In this document: in pieces, positions 1 through 6,116 of the stretch
Position numbering within the stretch: the first letter of the stretch is position 1
How the letters are laid out: every line of letters starts with the position of its first letter
Assembly (NCBI GenBank): GCA_017537515.1
Contig: JAFYKO010000075.1
Location: 1 to 7,059 of the forward strand
Length of the DNA: 7,059 nt
Direction: 5' to 3'
Origin: Clostridia bacterium
Lineage (GTDB): Bacteria; Bacillota; Clostridia; Christensenellales; UBA1242
Program-made: the position numbers and the translations under genes
Notes under the pieces: model-generated
What the model saw: the letters and a program-made list of their open reading frames with translations, nothing else
What the model was told of the DNA's origin: nothing
Databases searched by the model: none

Positions 1-2
1 AT

Positions 3-359
3 AATTTAGGCGACCAATATTTTATAGATGGGCAAAATGTTATTGAAAATGTTAATCCGATTGCACTAAATGAAGATAATTCAATCAATTTCTATCAAAA
101 TGGAACGGAGATTTATGTTTTATCTCACAACAATGTAAAAATAGATACTTGCAAAGAAATGTTTGCGGATTTTGAAAGTGTCACAAGCATAAACTTATAT
201 AATTTTGATACAAGTGAAGTTCAAGATTTTAACAGAATGTTTTATCACTGCGAAAGTTTAAGAGGCGTAGATTTGGCCAACTTGAACACATCCAATGCTG
301 TTGATATGACATTAATGTTTAGTGATTGTAATAGCATTCTTAAAATTAGAAAGAGTTAA
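3..359 (+). CDS. BspA-family leucine-rich-repeat surface protein, 3' part (5' end outside window)
   Basis: The reading frame is open from the left edge to a TAA, so this is the C-terminal part of a longer protein; the ATG at 159 lies inside the repeats and is unlikely to be the true start. The visible 118 residues begin with a beta-like lead-in, followed by two full repeats of 26 residues and the start of a third. The repeats carry the family pattern MF..C.SL...DL.N..TS.V.DM, as in MFYHCESLRGVDLANLNTS. Such DUF285/BspA repeats occur in surface and secreted proteins of Bacillota, Mollicutes and Bacteroidota and are linked to adhesion. The third repeat stops after about 14 residues (MFSDCNSILKIRKS), so the protein ends mid-repeat, with no anchor or sorting signal. 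Its last 48 bases overlap the 3' end of the convergent 588-residue gene. The family call is firm; whether the short end is natural or a rearrangement is open. Confidence 0.75.
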   Translation, partial: NLGDQYFIDGQNVIENVNPIALNEDNSINFYQNGTEIYVLSHNNVKIDTCKEMFADFESVTSINLYNFDTSEVQDFNRMFYHCESLRGVDLANLNTSNAVDMTLMFSDCNSILKIRKS

Positions 360-2078
360 CTCACTTTCAAGGTATGTGATATTTGCGATAAATGTTGTGT
401 CTTGAGTAATTGGTATCGTTGTTACATCAACTATATTTCCATTTAACATCCAGCCATTAAAGGTAAAGCCAATAGCAAGAATTAATTGATTTTGGGCGCA
501 TTCTCCATTTTTCACTTTTTGAGTACCTATAACATTGGTCCCATTTAAGAAAGTAACAGTATGCAGTTTTGAAAATTTTGCTTTGAATGTTGTGGTTTCC
601 GTAATTGGATATGTTTCAAGATTAATAATATCATTTCCATTAATAGTCCAACCATCAAAATCATAGTTTGGCTTTATCGGATTAATAGGAGTATTTGCCT
701 TATTATTGTGGGCTATTACTTGTGTTAGATAAAGAGTATTATCCACCATAAATTTAACATCATAGCTATAAATAATATCCGCCACAAAAGTTTCAGCACC
801 TAAAATTTTATAAGTAGATAAATCTATTCTCGCTCCATTCAAAAGCCAACCATTGAAAGTTTTATAAGTTGTATTTTCAACATTTATTTCATTTGCATAA
901 CTTCCGTTTTTGATTTGTTGTGTTTCAATAATTTTGCTTTCATACATAAATGTAACTGTGTGTAATTGTGTAAGTTTTGCATAATAAGTCGTATTTGCTA
1001 TAATAGCTGTGGTGATTGGATTTATAATATCCACGCCATTTGTTGTCCAGCCCTCAAACTCATAACCTGTTAATATAGGATTAGTTGGCAATATTGGATA
1101 ACCATTTTTAACAACAACTTGGCTATTATAAACTTCGTTATTTAGCATAAACTTAACATCATATTTATAAGTTACATTGGCTATAAATCTTGTATTTGTT
1201 TGAACTTGATATGCCGACAAATCAACTTGAATGCCATTAACAGTCCAATAATTAAAGATAACATAATCTGTAGAAATTGGCTCTGCCACGCTTGCAACAG
1301 TATTCTTTGCTAAGATTTGGATATTATAAACGCTTCCAGCAAATTCAAAAGTTGCAACAACTTGTTCGCCATTTTCAAGATTTGCTATGTATTGCTCATA
1401 GTATGCAATAGATTTTTCTAATTCGGTAATTCTATTTTGCAAAGTTGCAACTATACTTGAATTGTTTTGTAATTGCATTGTTAAATCACTGATTTGAGCA
1501 TTAAGATTATTTATCTGATTATTCAAACTAGCAATGGTTTCAACATTGAGACCATTAGTTGTTTGTAATTGAGAAACTAACGCTTGTAAATTAGCAATTT
1601 GGCTATTCAATTTTTCTATTTGTTCGGTTTTATCTTCGTTGCTTTCAATTAGTGTTTTAACTTGCCGTTGCAAACTGGCAATCTCATTATTTAAGTTTAA
1701 AATAGTTGTTTCGTTTTGGTTGTTAATGTTTATTAAATTAGCAACTTGATTTTCTAAACTTTGTTTTGTTTTTGTTAGTGTTTCTATTTGTATTTTATAA
1801 TCTTGATTAGTATAAGTTAAGAGTGTTACTTGGTCGGTTAAAGTGGTGATAGTATCTCTATAACTATTAATCAATTTTTCATATTCGCCCTTGTCTTTTA
1901 GTGCAGTGTTATATCCGTCTTCATAGGCATTGTTCAAATCTTCTTGCGTATAAAGCCCAGTTCCAGATAAACCTTCTTGAACTTTATTGAAGTTTGTAAT
2001 ACCCCAAACGAGAACGAAAACAAAAGCACCAATAAACAAAGCACTAAATATAATGCTTAAAACTTTTTTTGTTTCCAT
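312..2078 (-). CDS. Membrane-anchored coiled-coil adhesin-like protein with InlB/Flg_new repeats
   Basis: 588 residues, probably a cell- or virion-surface adhesin; the ligand is unknown. Domains: a short cytoplasmic start with two lysines, a membrane segment at about 6-27, a linker (28-63), a long Asn/Gln-rich coiled coil (about 64-238, with units such as LNNEIASLQRQV and LNSQIANLQALV), then five repeats of about 66 residues (241-304, 305-370, 371-437, 438-503, 504-569) with the F.GW..NG core typical of Listeria-Bacteroides / InlB B repeats, and a 19-residue tail. No LPxTG motif is present, so anchoring should be through the N-terminal helix, giving an extended stalk with repeat domains at the tip. 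The start is supported by AAAGGAGG seven bases upstream. It lies 29 bases after the 244-residue gene and is the last gene of the minus-strand run. Its final 48 bases overlap the BspA-like gene on the other strand. The repeat family is clear; the function is inferred. Confidence 0.85.
   Translation of the reverse strand: METKKVLSIIFSALFIGAFVFVLVWGITNFNKVQEGLSGTGLYTQEDLNNAYEDGYNTALKDKGEYEKLINSYRDTITTLTDQVTLLTYTNQDYKIQIETLTKTKQSLENQVANLININNQNETTILNLNNEIASLQRQVKTLIESNEDKTEQIEKLNSQIANLQALVSQLQTTNGLNVETIASLNNQINNLNAQISDLTMQLQNNSSIVATLQNRITELEKSIAYYEQYIANLENGEQVVATFEFAGSVYNIQILAKNTVASVAEPISTDYVIFNYWTVNGIQVDLSAYQVQTNTRFIANVTYKYDVKFMLNNEVYNSQVVVKNGYPILPTNPILTGYEFEGWTTNGVDIINPITTAIIANTTYYAKLTQLHTVTFMYESKIIETQQIKNGSYANEINVENTTYKTFNGWLLNGARIDLSTYKILGAETFVADIIYSYDVKFMVDNTLYLTQVIAHNNKANTPINPIKPNYDFDGWTINGNDIINLETYPITETTTFKAKFSKLHTVTFLNGTNVIGTQKVKNGECAQNQLILAIGFTFNGWMLNGNIVDVTTIPITQDTTFIANITYLESELTLSNFKNAITITKH
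372..1358 (-). repeat. Five tandem InlB/Flg_new-type repeats in B-A-B-A-B order
   Basis: Within the 588-residue protein, two repeat types alternate. Type A (residues 305-370 and 438-503) begins YDVKFM and carries NPI..Y.F.GWT.NG.DIIN. Type B (371-437 and 504-569) begins LHTVTF and carries F.GW.LNG; residues 241-304 are a more diverged B-like copy (YWTVNG, then LSAY). Both A copies and both B copies are exactly 133 residues apart, so the array looks like duplication of an A-B pair. The copies have diverged and are not identical tandem DNA. Confidence 0.75.
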
Positions 2079-2107
2079 ATTTCCTCCTTTTAATTTAGTT
2101 TTGTTTG

Positions 2108-2842
2108 TTAATAAACTAATTTAATTGTAATGCCAGAGGGAAGTTCTGGAACATTATAATTTCCAGCAGCTAAATAAAGTAAATTGCCTATTCCACTTGT
2201 TCCTTCTGCACGTTCAATGTAAGTAATATAATCTTCTGTAAACTTGAAACCATGTTTATATGAAGAATTAAAGTTTGAATATTCACTAAAGAAGGATACT
2301 TCCATATCTTCAATGTAAGATAGATGCATAACAATATCTATGTTAGTTATATAATAAGGACGTTCAGTATCAGACCAAGTCCACTCAGTATCCCCTTCGA
2401 AAAGACGCTTATCTTGAATAATTGTTGGAGTAACACTTTCATCAACATTAACAATGAGTTTTACGTTAGGATTTTCTATTGCAATTTCTCTAACAATTGT
2501 ATATAACTCTGCAATAGAAAACGAAGTGCAATCCAATATCTTTTGCCTTGATTGTTCAAGTTGTCCTTGAATATCAGTTAAAAGGTTTGTAAGTCGGTTT
2601 AATCTTTCACTTGAAGTAGAATTATTTTCTTTTAAGGTTGCCAATTCTTCTTTAATTTCAAGTTCTAAAACTTCTTTTTCTTTTTGAAGCTTTTCTATGT
2701 TTGTTTTATTTTGGTTAATTTCAATGCTTATGTTTGTTTTTATATCTTCATACTTATTGTTTGAAGTAAAAAACAAATAAGCAAAAACAATTGTCATAGC
2801 CACTAAAACAACTATGGCAATTGTGATAATAATATTTTTCAT
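2108..2842 (-). CDS. Small membrane-anchored coiled-coil protein of unknown function
   Basis: 244 residues, family not recognised. A membrane helix at about 3-25 follows a two-residue start, then comes a Lys/Glu-rich coiled coil at about 30-102 (for example IEKLQKEKEVLELEIKEEL) and a C-terminal globular part (about 110-244) that looks beta-rich, with aromatic clusters such as DTEWTWSDTERPYY. The orientation should be N-terminus in, bulk outside. There is a single cysteine (C105), no lipobox after the helix and no sorting signal. The layout, N-terminal anchor then coiled-coil stalk then C-terminal head, matches the 588-residue protein immediately downstream, so the two could be alternative or cooperating surface fibres. 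AAAGGAGG precedes the ATG at the normal distance. A 52-base inverted repeat separates it from the 171-residue gene upstream. Confidence 0.8.
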   Translation of the reverse strand: MKNIIITIAIVVLVAMTIVFAYLFFTSNNKYEDIKTNISIEINQNKTNIEKLQKEKEVLELEIKEELATLKENNSTSSERLNRLTNLLTDIQGQLEQSRQKILDCTSFSIAELYTIVREIAIENPNVKLIVNVDESVTPTIIQDKRLFEGDTEWTWSDTERPYYITNIDIVMHLSYIEDMEVSFFSEYSNFNSSYKHGFKFTEDYITYIERAEGTSGIGNLLYLAAGNYNVPELPSGITIKLVY

Positions 2843-2868
2843 AATTTCCTCCTTTTAATATTTTTGTT

Positions 2869-2920
2869 ATTTAGATTTTTATCTAATTAGATATTTATCT
2901 AATTAAACAATTATCTAAAT
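2869..2920. repeat. 52-base symmetric AT-rich inverted repeat between two operon genes
   Basis: The outer arms ATTTAGAT (2869-2876) and ATCTAAAT (2913-2920) and the inner arms TAATTAGATA (2884-2893) and TATCTAATTA (2896-2905) share the same centre, 2894.5, so the whole element is one near-palindrome with a 2-base loop. About 21 of 26 positions can pair. On the minus strand the octamer TTAGATAA also recurs three times. No T-run follows on either strand, so it does not look like a standard terminator. It could be an operator, an mRNA-processing or stability hairpin, or a cruciform. Confidence 0.7.
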
Positions 2921-2938
2921 ATAATTAAGTTAAAAACA

Positions 2939-3454
2939 TTATTTAAAAATTTCAATAACACTCAATCTAATTCCATTGTCAGAAAAGTATTGTTCTAAGA
3001 AACTCGCATTTTCTTGACCAATGGTTTCAAGTGTTAGTTGAGTTTTATTGCTTAAAAATTGAATAGATATCTTTAATGAAGATTTGCATAAAATATTTCC
3101 GCTTGTGTTGTAAAAATCAATATTGACAATAGACAAAATTGAACCAGCATTTATCTCGCTGTTAATCAACACATAGTCATTCAAAACAATTTTGTATTGT
3201 TTCTTTTCTCCGTTAAAATCTTCAACTTTTAATAATTCTTTTTCAAAAGTATAAGTATTTGTTTCATCATATAAATCGTGATAGAATACCGCACTTGTGC
3301 TTGAGTAGTTAAACGCTTCTTGACTGAATTTGTTTGAAATATCTATTGAACCATTAACATAACTTTCTGCTTTAACTTCTTTATAAAGTTCAATGCCACA
3401 AAATACGCCAACAACAATAAGAATAAAGCAGATTAAATATGTGTACCATTTCAT
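2939..3454 (-). CDS. Small membrane-anchored or secreted protein of unknown function
   Basis: 171 residues, family not recognised. The N-terminus MKWYTYLICFILIVVGVFCGIE holds a hydrophobic segment at about 4-22. The sequence VKA at 27-29, before E30, could be a signal peptidase site, so the protein is either anchored or secreted. The remainder alternates hydrophobic and polar residues in a beta-like pattern (for example YKIVLNDYVLINSEI and LKISIQFLSNKTQLTLETI), and there are few cysteines. The start overlaps the stop of the 430-residue gene as ATGA and is preceded by AGGAGG, so the two are translationally coupled and may act as a pair. By position it belongs to the set of anchored surface proteins. 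A pilin-like or minor-coat role is possible but has no direct support. Confidence 0.75.
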   Translation of the reverse strand: MKWYTYLICFILIVVGVFCGIELYKEVKAESYVNGSIDISNKFSQEAFNYSSTSAVFYHDLYDETNTYTFEKELLKVEDFNGEKKQYKIVLNDYVLINSEINAGSILSIVNIDFYNTSGNILCKSSLKISIQFLSNKTQLTLETIGQENASFLEQYFSDNGIRLSVIEIFK

Positions 3455-4743
3455 ACAGCCACCTCCTGATATTCATTATTGATTGCATTTTGGGCAATAT
3501 CTATTTCCAAAACTTTTGAATGAATAAAAGTTTGAAGGTTTGTGTCATAAAGTGATTTTTCAAGTAAATACAATTTTTGCAAATCACCTTTAATAGTTAA
3601 AGTGTCGATTTCAAATCCCTCAAATGCGTTATAATCCAGCCCAACAATGTTGATATTTTTATCTTTCAAATATTGAGATTTTAAATCAATATTGACATTA
3701 ACTTTCGCACGAGGCATTTCATCAAACATCTTTTTAGTATCCATATCTAAAGATAAGAAATACCCTTGATAAACTTCACTATATCTATAAGAAAAGTCAT
3801 CTTCATTAAGCGTGTAAACCATTCTTTCTTGCCAGTAAGTTGTGTCAATTTCTTCTTCAGTTATGTCATAACTTGGATTGCAATCTATAATACCAAACAT
3901 TGATTGTGTGCTATTTCTTGCTCCATTTTCATCATAATGGAATTTTAAAACTGAATAGTTTTTAATAATGTCAGTAACATTATCTTCCTTAAACTTTCCA
4001 GAACTTATATCATACTCACGAATAGTAAAATACTCGCTTAAATCAACGGTAATATAGTAGTCGCCATAGCCTTTATCATTTGTTCTTATTGCTTCCATAC
4101 AATCAGCAAAAACATTGACATAGTTGTAATATAAAATGTTTGTTATAAGTTGATTATAAAGCCATAAAGACCACCAACTTCGTTTATAAGTTGTCCACTC
4201 ATATGCGCCGGTGAGTTGAATTTGAAAAGCACGATTATCTATCTTTATAATAAACGCACTTTCACGATTAAGTTGAGTTCGTAGTTTGTTTCCTTCCCAA
4301 CTAATGCCATTAGTGGTGTCATAATAACTAAACGCTGTGCTCTCGTATCTTTGTGCTTCTTGCGTTGTTGTTTCAGTAATAATTAAATCACTTTGCTTTA
4401 AATCCCCAAGATATTGCATACCTGTTGAGCGATAAGCATTAGAAGATAAAGAATAATCTGTAAAATAGTTAAACTTCAATTCTTGCAGTGCAATGCCATT
4501 ATTTTTTGAATTACTAAAAAAGTTTGCTTCCATAAAATATCTTTTTTCAAATTCGTTTTTCTCTTCTTCAGTTAAATCTTCTAATGGTATTATGTCAACG
4601 GCGATTTGATTGTCTATATAATTAGCCCCAGTTGTAACATCCTTAACAAAGAAATGGTAATATGCGTAAGCAAGAGAAACGCAAACTCCAATGATTGCCA
4701 AAAACACAAGAGAACAATTTCCAATAATTTTTAATGCTTTCAT
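3451..4743 (-). CDS. Large membrane-anchored extracytoplasmic protein of unknown function
   Basis: 430 residues, family not recognised. A hydrophobic helix at about 6-28 is followed by LAYAYYHFFVKD; the AYA could be a signal peptidase site, but a retained anchor is equally likely. The rest is soluble, acidic and rich in aromatic residues, with a Trp/Tyr-dense patch at about 182-208 (WTTYKRSWWSLWLYNQL, then YYNYVNVF). I see no Walker motif, protease triad, LPxTG or sugar-binding signature. The start is supported by AAGGAGG upstream. It is the first gene after the terminator that closes the small-protein unit, so its expression probably depends on read-through or a weak local promoter. It ends as ATGA with the 171-residue gene. 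If this is a phage structural module, its size and place would suit an attachment or minor coat protein; that is inference only. Confidence 0.8.
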   Translation of the reverse strand: MKALKIIGNCSLVFLAIIGVCVSLAYAYYHFFVKDVTTGANYIDNQIAVDIIPLEDLTEEEKNEFEKRYFMEANFFSNSKNNGIALQELKFNYFTDYSLSSNAYRSTGMQYLGDLKQSDLIITETTTQEAQRYESTAFSYYDTTNGISWEGNKLRTQLNRESAFIIKIDNRAFQIQLTGAYEWTTYKRSWWSLWLYNQLITNILYYNYVNVFADCMEAIRTNDKGYGDYYITVDLSEYFTIREYDISSGKFKEDNVTDIIKNYSVLKFHYDENGARNSTQSMFGIIDCNPSYDITEEEIDTTYWQERMVYTLNEDDFSYRYSEVYQGYFLSLDMDTKKMFDEMPRAKVNVNIDLKSQYLKDKNINIVGLDYNAFEGFEIDTLTIKGDLQKLYLLEKSLYDTNLQTFIHSKVLEIDIAQNAINNEYQEVAV

Positions 4744-4765
4744 ATATCCTCCTTTTTATAAGATT

Positions 4766-4819
4766 AAAAAAGAAAAAGCACTAAAAAGATTTGTTAGTTC
4801 TAGTTAGTGCTTTCTTTTT
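4766..4819 (-). terminator. Intrinsic terminator between the small-protein unit and the large surface genes
   Basis: On the minus strand the arms AAAGCACTAA and TTAGTGCTTT pair over 10 bp and can be extended by A/T pairs. The right arm runs into TTTTTCTTTTTT. The loop is about 20 bases. The left arm begins at the stop codon of the 52-codon gene. Only about 20 bases separate the T-run from the 430-residue gene, leaving little room for a new promoter, so partial read-through is likely. This would give more transcript of the upstream small genes than of the downstream large ones. Confidence 0.8.
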
Positions 4820-4976
4820 AAACTATACCATTCCAACCAAAAAAATTTAATGCATCAGCAAGCCAACCAAGTGCAATGCCGATATATTCAAAAGCTTTTG
4901 ATAGGATTGATAATGGCCAAGTTCCAAACAGAACCACTAGAACAATAATTAAAATTGTTAAGCTTAAGTTTTTCAT
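4818..4976 (-). CDS. 52-residue hydrophobic membrane protein
   Basis: A small gene reading MKNLSLTILIIVLVVLFGTW and then a second, amphipathic and aromatic segment (about 22-46, including ALGWLADALNFFGW), ending in TAA. The first helix (about 4-18) is strongly hydrophobic and starts with a lysine, like an uncleaved signal or membrane helix. There is no good ribosome binding site: the start lies six bases after the stop of the 64-residue gene, so translation is probably coupled to it. The stop touches a strong terminator, which supports this as the real end of the unit. Its size and hydrophobicity fit a phage coat-like or holin-like peptide, a membrane accessory peptide or a toxin; none can be proven from sequence alone. 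Confidence 0.65.
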   Translation of the reverse strand: MKNLSLTILIIVLVVLFGTWPLSILSKAFEYIGIALGWLADALNFFGWNGIV

Positions 4977-4982
4977 AGAAAA

Positions 4983-5177
4983 TTAGCCGTTTGATATAGG
5001 TGTTTCAGTAGGTTGATTGTCAGTTATGATAGTATTTCCGCCAAACCATTCGCATACTTGTTCACCAAAAGTTAAACCATTCACTGAACAGCCAATAATA
5101 ACGATTAGGCTAAACAAAACAACCGCACAAATAATTCCTAACACAACACCTAAAATGATTTTTAGTTTTTCGTTCAT
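4983..5177 (-). CDS. 64-residue small membrane protein or lipoprotein
   Basis: The sequence begins MNEKLKIILGVVLGII, with a single hydrophobic segment at about 6-29 ending in VIIGC (C30), followed by a polar tail (TFGEQVCEWFGGNT, then a Pro/Thr-rich end). IIGC loosely fits the lipobox pattern [LVI][ASTVI][GAS]C, so C30 could be lipidated, leaving a 34-residue mature peptide; alternatively it is a one-pass membrane protein. AAGGAGG sits five bases before the ATG. It lies 13 bases after the 117-residue gene and 6 bases before the 52-codon gene. Two tiny membrane genes side by side just before a terminator is the arrangement seen for coat genes in filamentous phages, but the sequence itself has no diagnostic coat-protein feature. 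Confidence 0.75.
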   Translation of the reverse strand: MNEKLKIILGVVLGIICAVVLFSLIVIIGCSVNGLTFGEQVCEWFGGNTIITDNQPTETPISNG

Positions 5178-5190
5178 AAAGCCTCCTTAA

Positions 5191-5544
5191 TTATTGTTTC
5201 ATAAGCATATTGAGCAATGCTTTGTCTGATTGGCGGAAAGGCTTGATAGGACATTCATAAATCTCGCCATTTTCATCAACTGAACGCACTGAATATGTGT
5301 TGCCCTTAATTATAGTTCCAGAAGTTTCGTCTTTGATTTCATAAGGTTTGGTTATAAGTTCCGCTTTCATTTCATTGCCAAACACAATATCTAGAACGGT
5401 ATAACCGCCTTTGTCTGGTGGAGTTACTGCAACCCTAACATCTTTCCCACGAATTTTACCTTTAATAAAATAAGTAAAAAAGGTTCTATCATTTTTCTCA
5501 TAGGTTTCTCTTTCAACCATTACAATTTCTTTTTTATTAGCCAT
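5191..5544 (-). CDS. 117-residue soluble protein, probably beta-rich, unknown function
   Basis: No signal peptide or membrane helix. The sequence alternates in a beta-strand-like way (IVMVERETY, TFFTYFIKGKI, KDVRVAVTP, YTVLDIVFG, AELITKPYEI), with short charged turns and a helical, basic C-terminus (RQSDKALLNMLMK). This general look, with its size and its place next to a very basic protein, would suit a small nucleic-acid-binding beta-barrel such as a phage single-strand-binding protein, but I see no family signature. Its ATG shares one base with the upstream TAA (TAATG), and GGGAGG precedes it, so it is coupled to the 88-residue gene. It is the third-last gene before the terminator. Confidence 0.75.
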   Translation of the reverse strand: MANKKEIVMVERETYEKNDRTFFTYFIKGKIRGKDVRVAVTPPDKGGYTVLDIVFGNEMKAELITKPYEIKDETSGTIIKGNTYSVRSVDENGEIYECPIKPFRQSDKALLNMLMKQ

Positions 5545-5810
5545 TATTTCTTGCCTCCCTTTTGTTTAGAATATCTTTTTGCTTCTGCTTTTGTTTTGCC
5601 TTCACTTAAGGCTTTTTTGTATTTGTAAAGACCAGTATGGTCGCTTTGTGCAAGAAGGTAGCCAGAACGCAAACCTTTTTCATAATCAGTTAGTTCTTGT
5701 CCTTCCTTCGGTCCTCTTTGATGGACTTTTGCTTTTCTTTCTTCTGCGTAGGATTTCGCTCTTTTATTTGGCACAATCCAACGCCTTTCATTGTAATTTC
5801 TATTTACCAT
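5544..5810 (-). CDS. 88-residue very basic protein, possible nucleic-acid-binding protein
   Basis: 24 of 88 residues are Lys or Arg, against about 10 acidic ones. The basic N-terminus (NERRWIVPNKRAKSYAEERK) leads into a probable helical part with DYEKGLRSGYLLAQSDHTGL and a lysine-rich end (KAEAKRYSKQKGGKK). No membrane helix, zinc site or known fold is visible. The composition suggests DNA or RNA binding, as for small phage replication or packaging proteins. AAGGAG lies seven bases before the ATG. It is the first gene after the control region at 5811-6152 and opens the run that continues through the 117-, 64- and 52-residue genes. Its product may act on the inverted repeat just upstream; this is inference from position. 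Confidence 0.75.
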   Translation of the reverse strand: MVNRNYNERRWIVPNKRAKSYAEERKAKVHQRGPKEGQELTDYEKGLRSGYLLAQSDHTGLYKYKKALSEGKTKAEAKRYSKQKGGKK

Positions 5811-5919
5811 TAAATTCTCCTTAAAAATAATTTGTTGCCCGTTTTTTGCCGTTGGCTCAGCTAGGTTAAATATAAAGTTTTTGTAATCTCTAACATAGGT
5901 CTTTTTTAAACAACTGTTT

Positions 5920-5967
5920 CTTGCGACATTTTACGTAGGTGGCCACCTTTACAAAATTTCACGCAAG
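5920..5967. repeat. 48-base inverted repeat with a perfect 12-bp GC-rich palindrome at its centre
   Basis: The core AGGTGGCCACCT (5937-5948) is a perfect palindrome and the most GC-rich stretch nearby. In the same register ATTTT (5928-5932) pairs with AAAAT (5953-5957) after a 4-by-4 mismatch, and the outer arms CTTGCG (5920-5925) and CGCAAG (5962-5967) pair with a two-base offset. It can extrude as a cruciform or fold as one hairpin in single-stranded DNA or RNA. No T-run follows, so it is not a terminator. Likely roles are an origin or packaging hairpin, or the site of a dimeric DNA-binding protein. Confidence 0.7.
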
Positions 5968-6008
5968 TTGAATCGCCTATAATCTGCCTTGTTTTGGATT
6001 ACGTTGCC

Positions 6009-6037
6009 ATTATACCTAATTGCCTAGCCAAAATCCA
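6009..6037 (-). promoter_or_regulatory. Candidate sigma-A-type promoter for the 88-residue gene unit
   Basis: On the minus strand a perfect TATAAT (6014-6009) lies 17 bases downstream of TGGATT, which matches TTGACA at only three of six positions. A transcript from here would carry a leader of about 190 bases that includes the 48-base inverted repeat before the 88-residue gene. The weak -35 suggests an activator, perhaps binding the phased AAAC array just upstream; the 109-residue helix-turn-helix protein is an obvious candidate. The call rests mainly on the -10 box and on position. Confidence 0.35.
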
Positions 6038-6042
6038 CGAAC

Positions 6043-6105
6043 AAACCTGCCCTAAACTCGCCACAAACTCGTGCTAAAATTAAACTTACTTAAACACATC
6101 CAAAC
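6043..6105. repeat. Helically phased AAAC (minus strand GTTT) array, iteron-like
   Basis: AAAC begins at 6043, 6054, 6065, 6082, 6092 and 6102 on the plus strand, giving spacings of 11, 11, 17, 10 and 10 bases. Around the first three copies, the minus strand reads as 11-base units GTTTGTGGCGA, GTTTAGGGCAG and GTTTGTTCGTG. All but the 17-base step are one helical turn, so most copies face the same side of the DNA, as expected for iterons or activator sites. The copies are short and degenerate, so chance in a low-complexity region is possible. Confidence 0.4.
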
Positions 6106-6116
6106 CTAACCACAAC

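Noticed and set aside
1440..1890. CRISPR-like or tandem DNA repeats in the coiled-coil region
   Set aside because: The repetitive look comes from heptad coding (Leu/Asn/Gln codons); units are not identical and spacers are not regular.
2324..2506. 60-codon plus-strand open frame
   Set aside because: It lies wholly inside the 244-residue gene on the other strand, lacks a ribosome binding site and has no recognisable sequence; it is a shadow.
3451..3454. Use of the Mycoplasma-type code (TGA as Trp)
   Set aside because: Reading through this TGA would run into the overlapping 171-residue gene's region in another frame; the ATGA junction has its own AGGAGG, and TGG encodes Trp throughout, so the standard code fits.
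5579..5824. 81-codon plus-strand open frame rich in Leu and Phe
   Set aside because: It is antisense to the Lys/Arg-rich 88-residue gene, which explains its Leu/Phe bias (Lys AAG/AAA and Arg codons read backwards), and it lacks a ribosome binding site.
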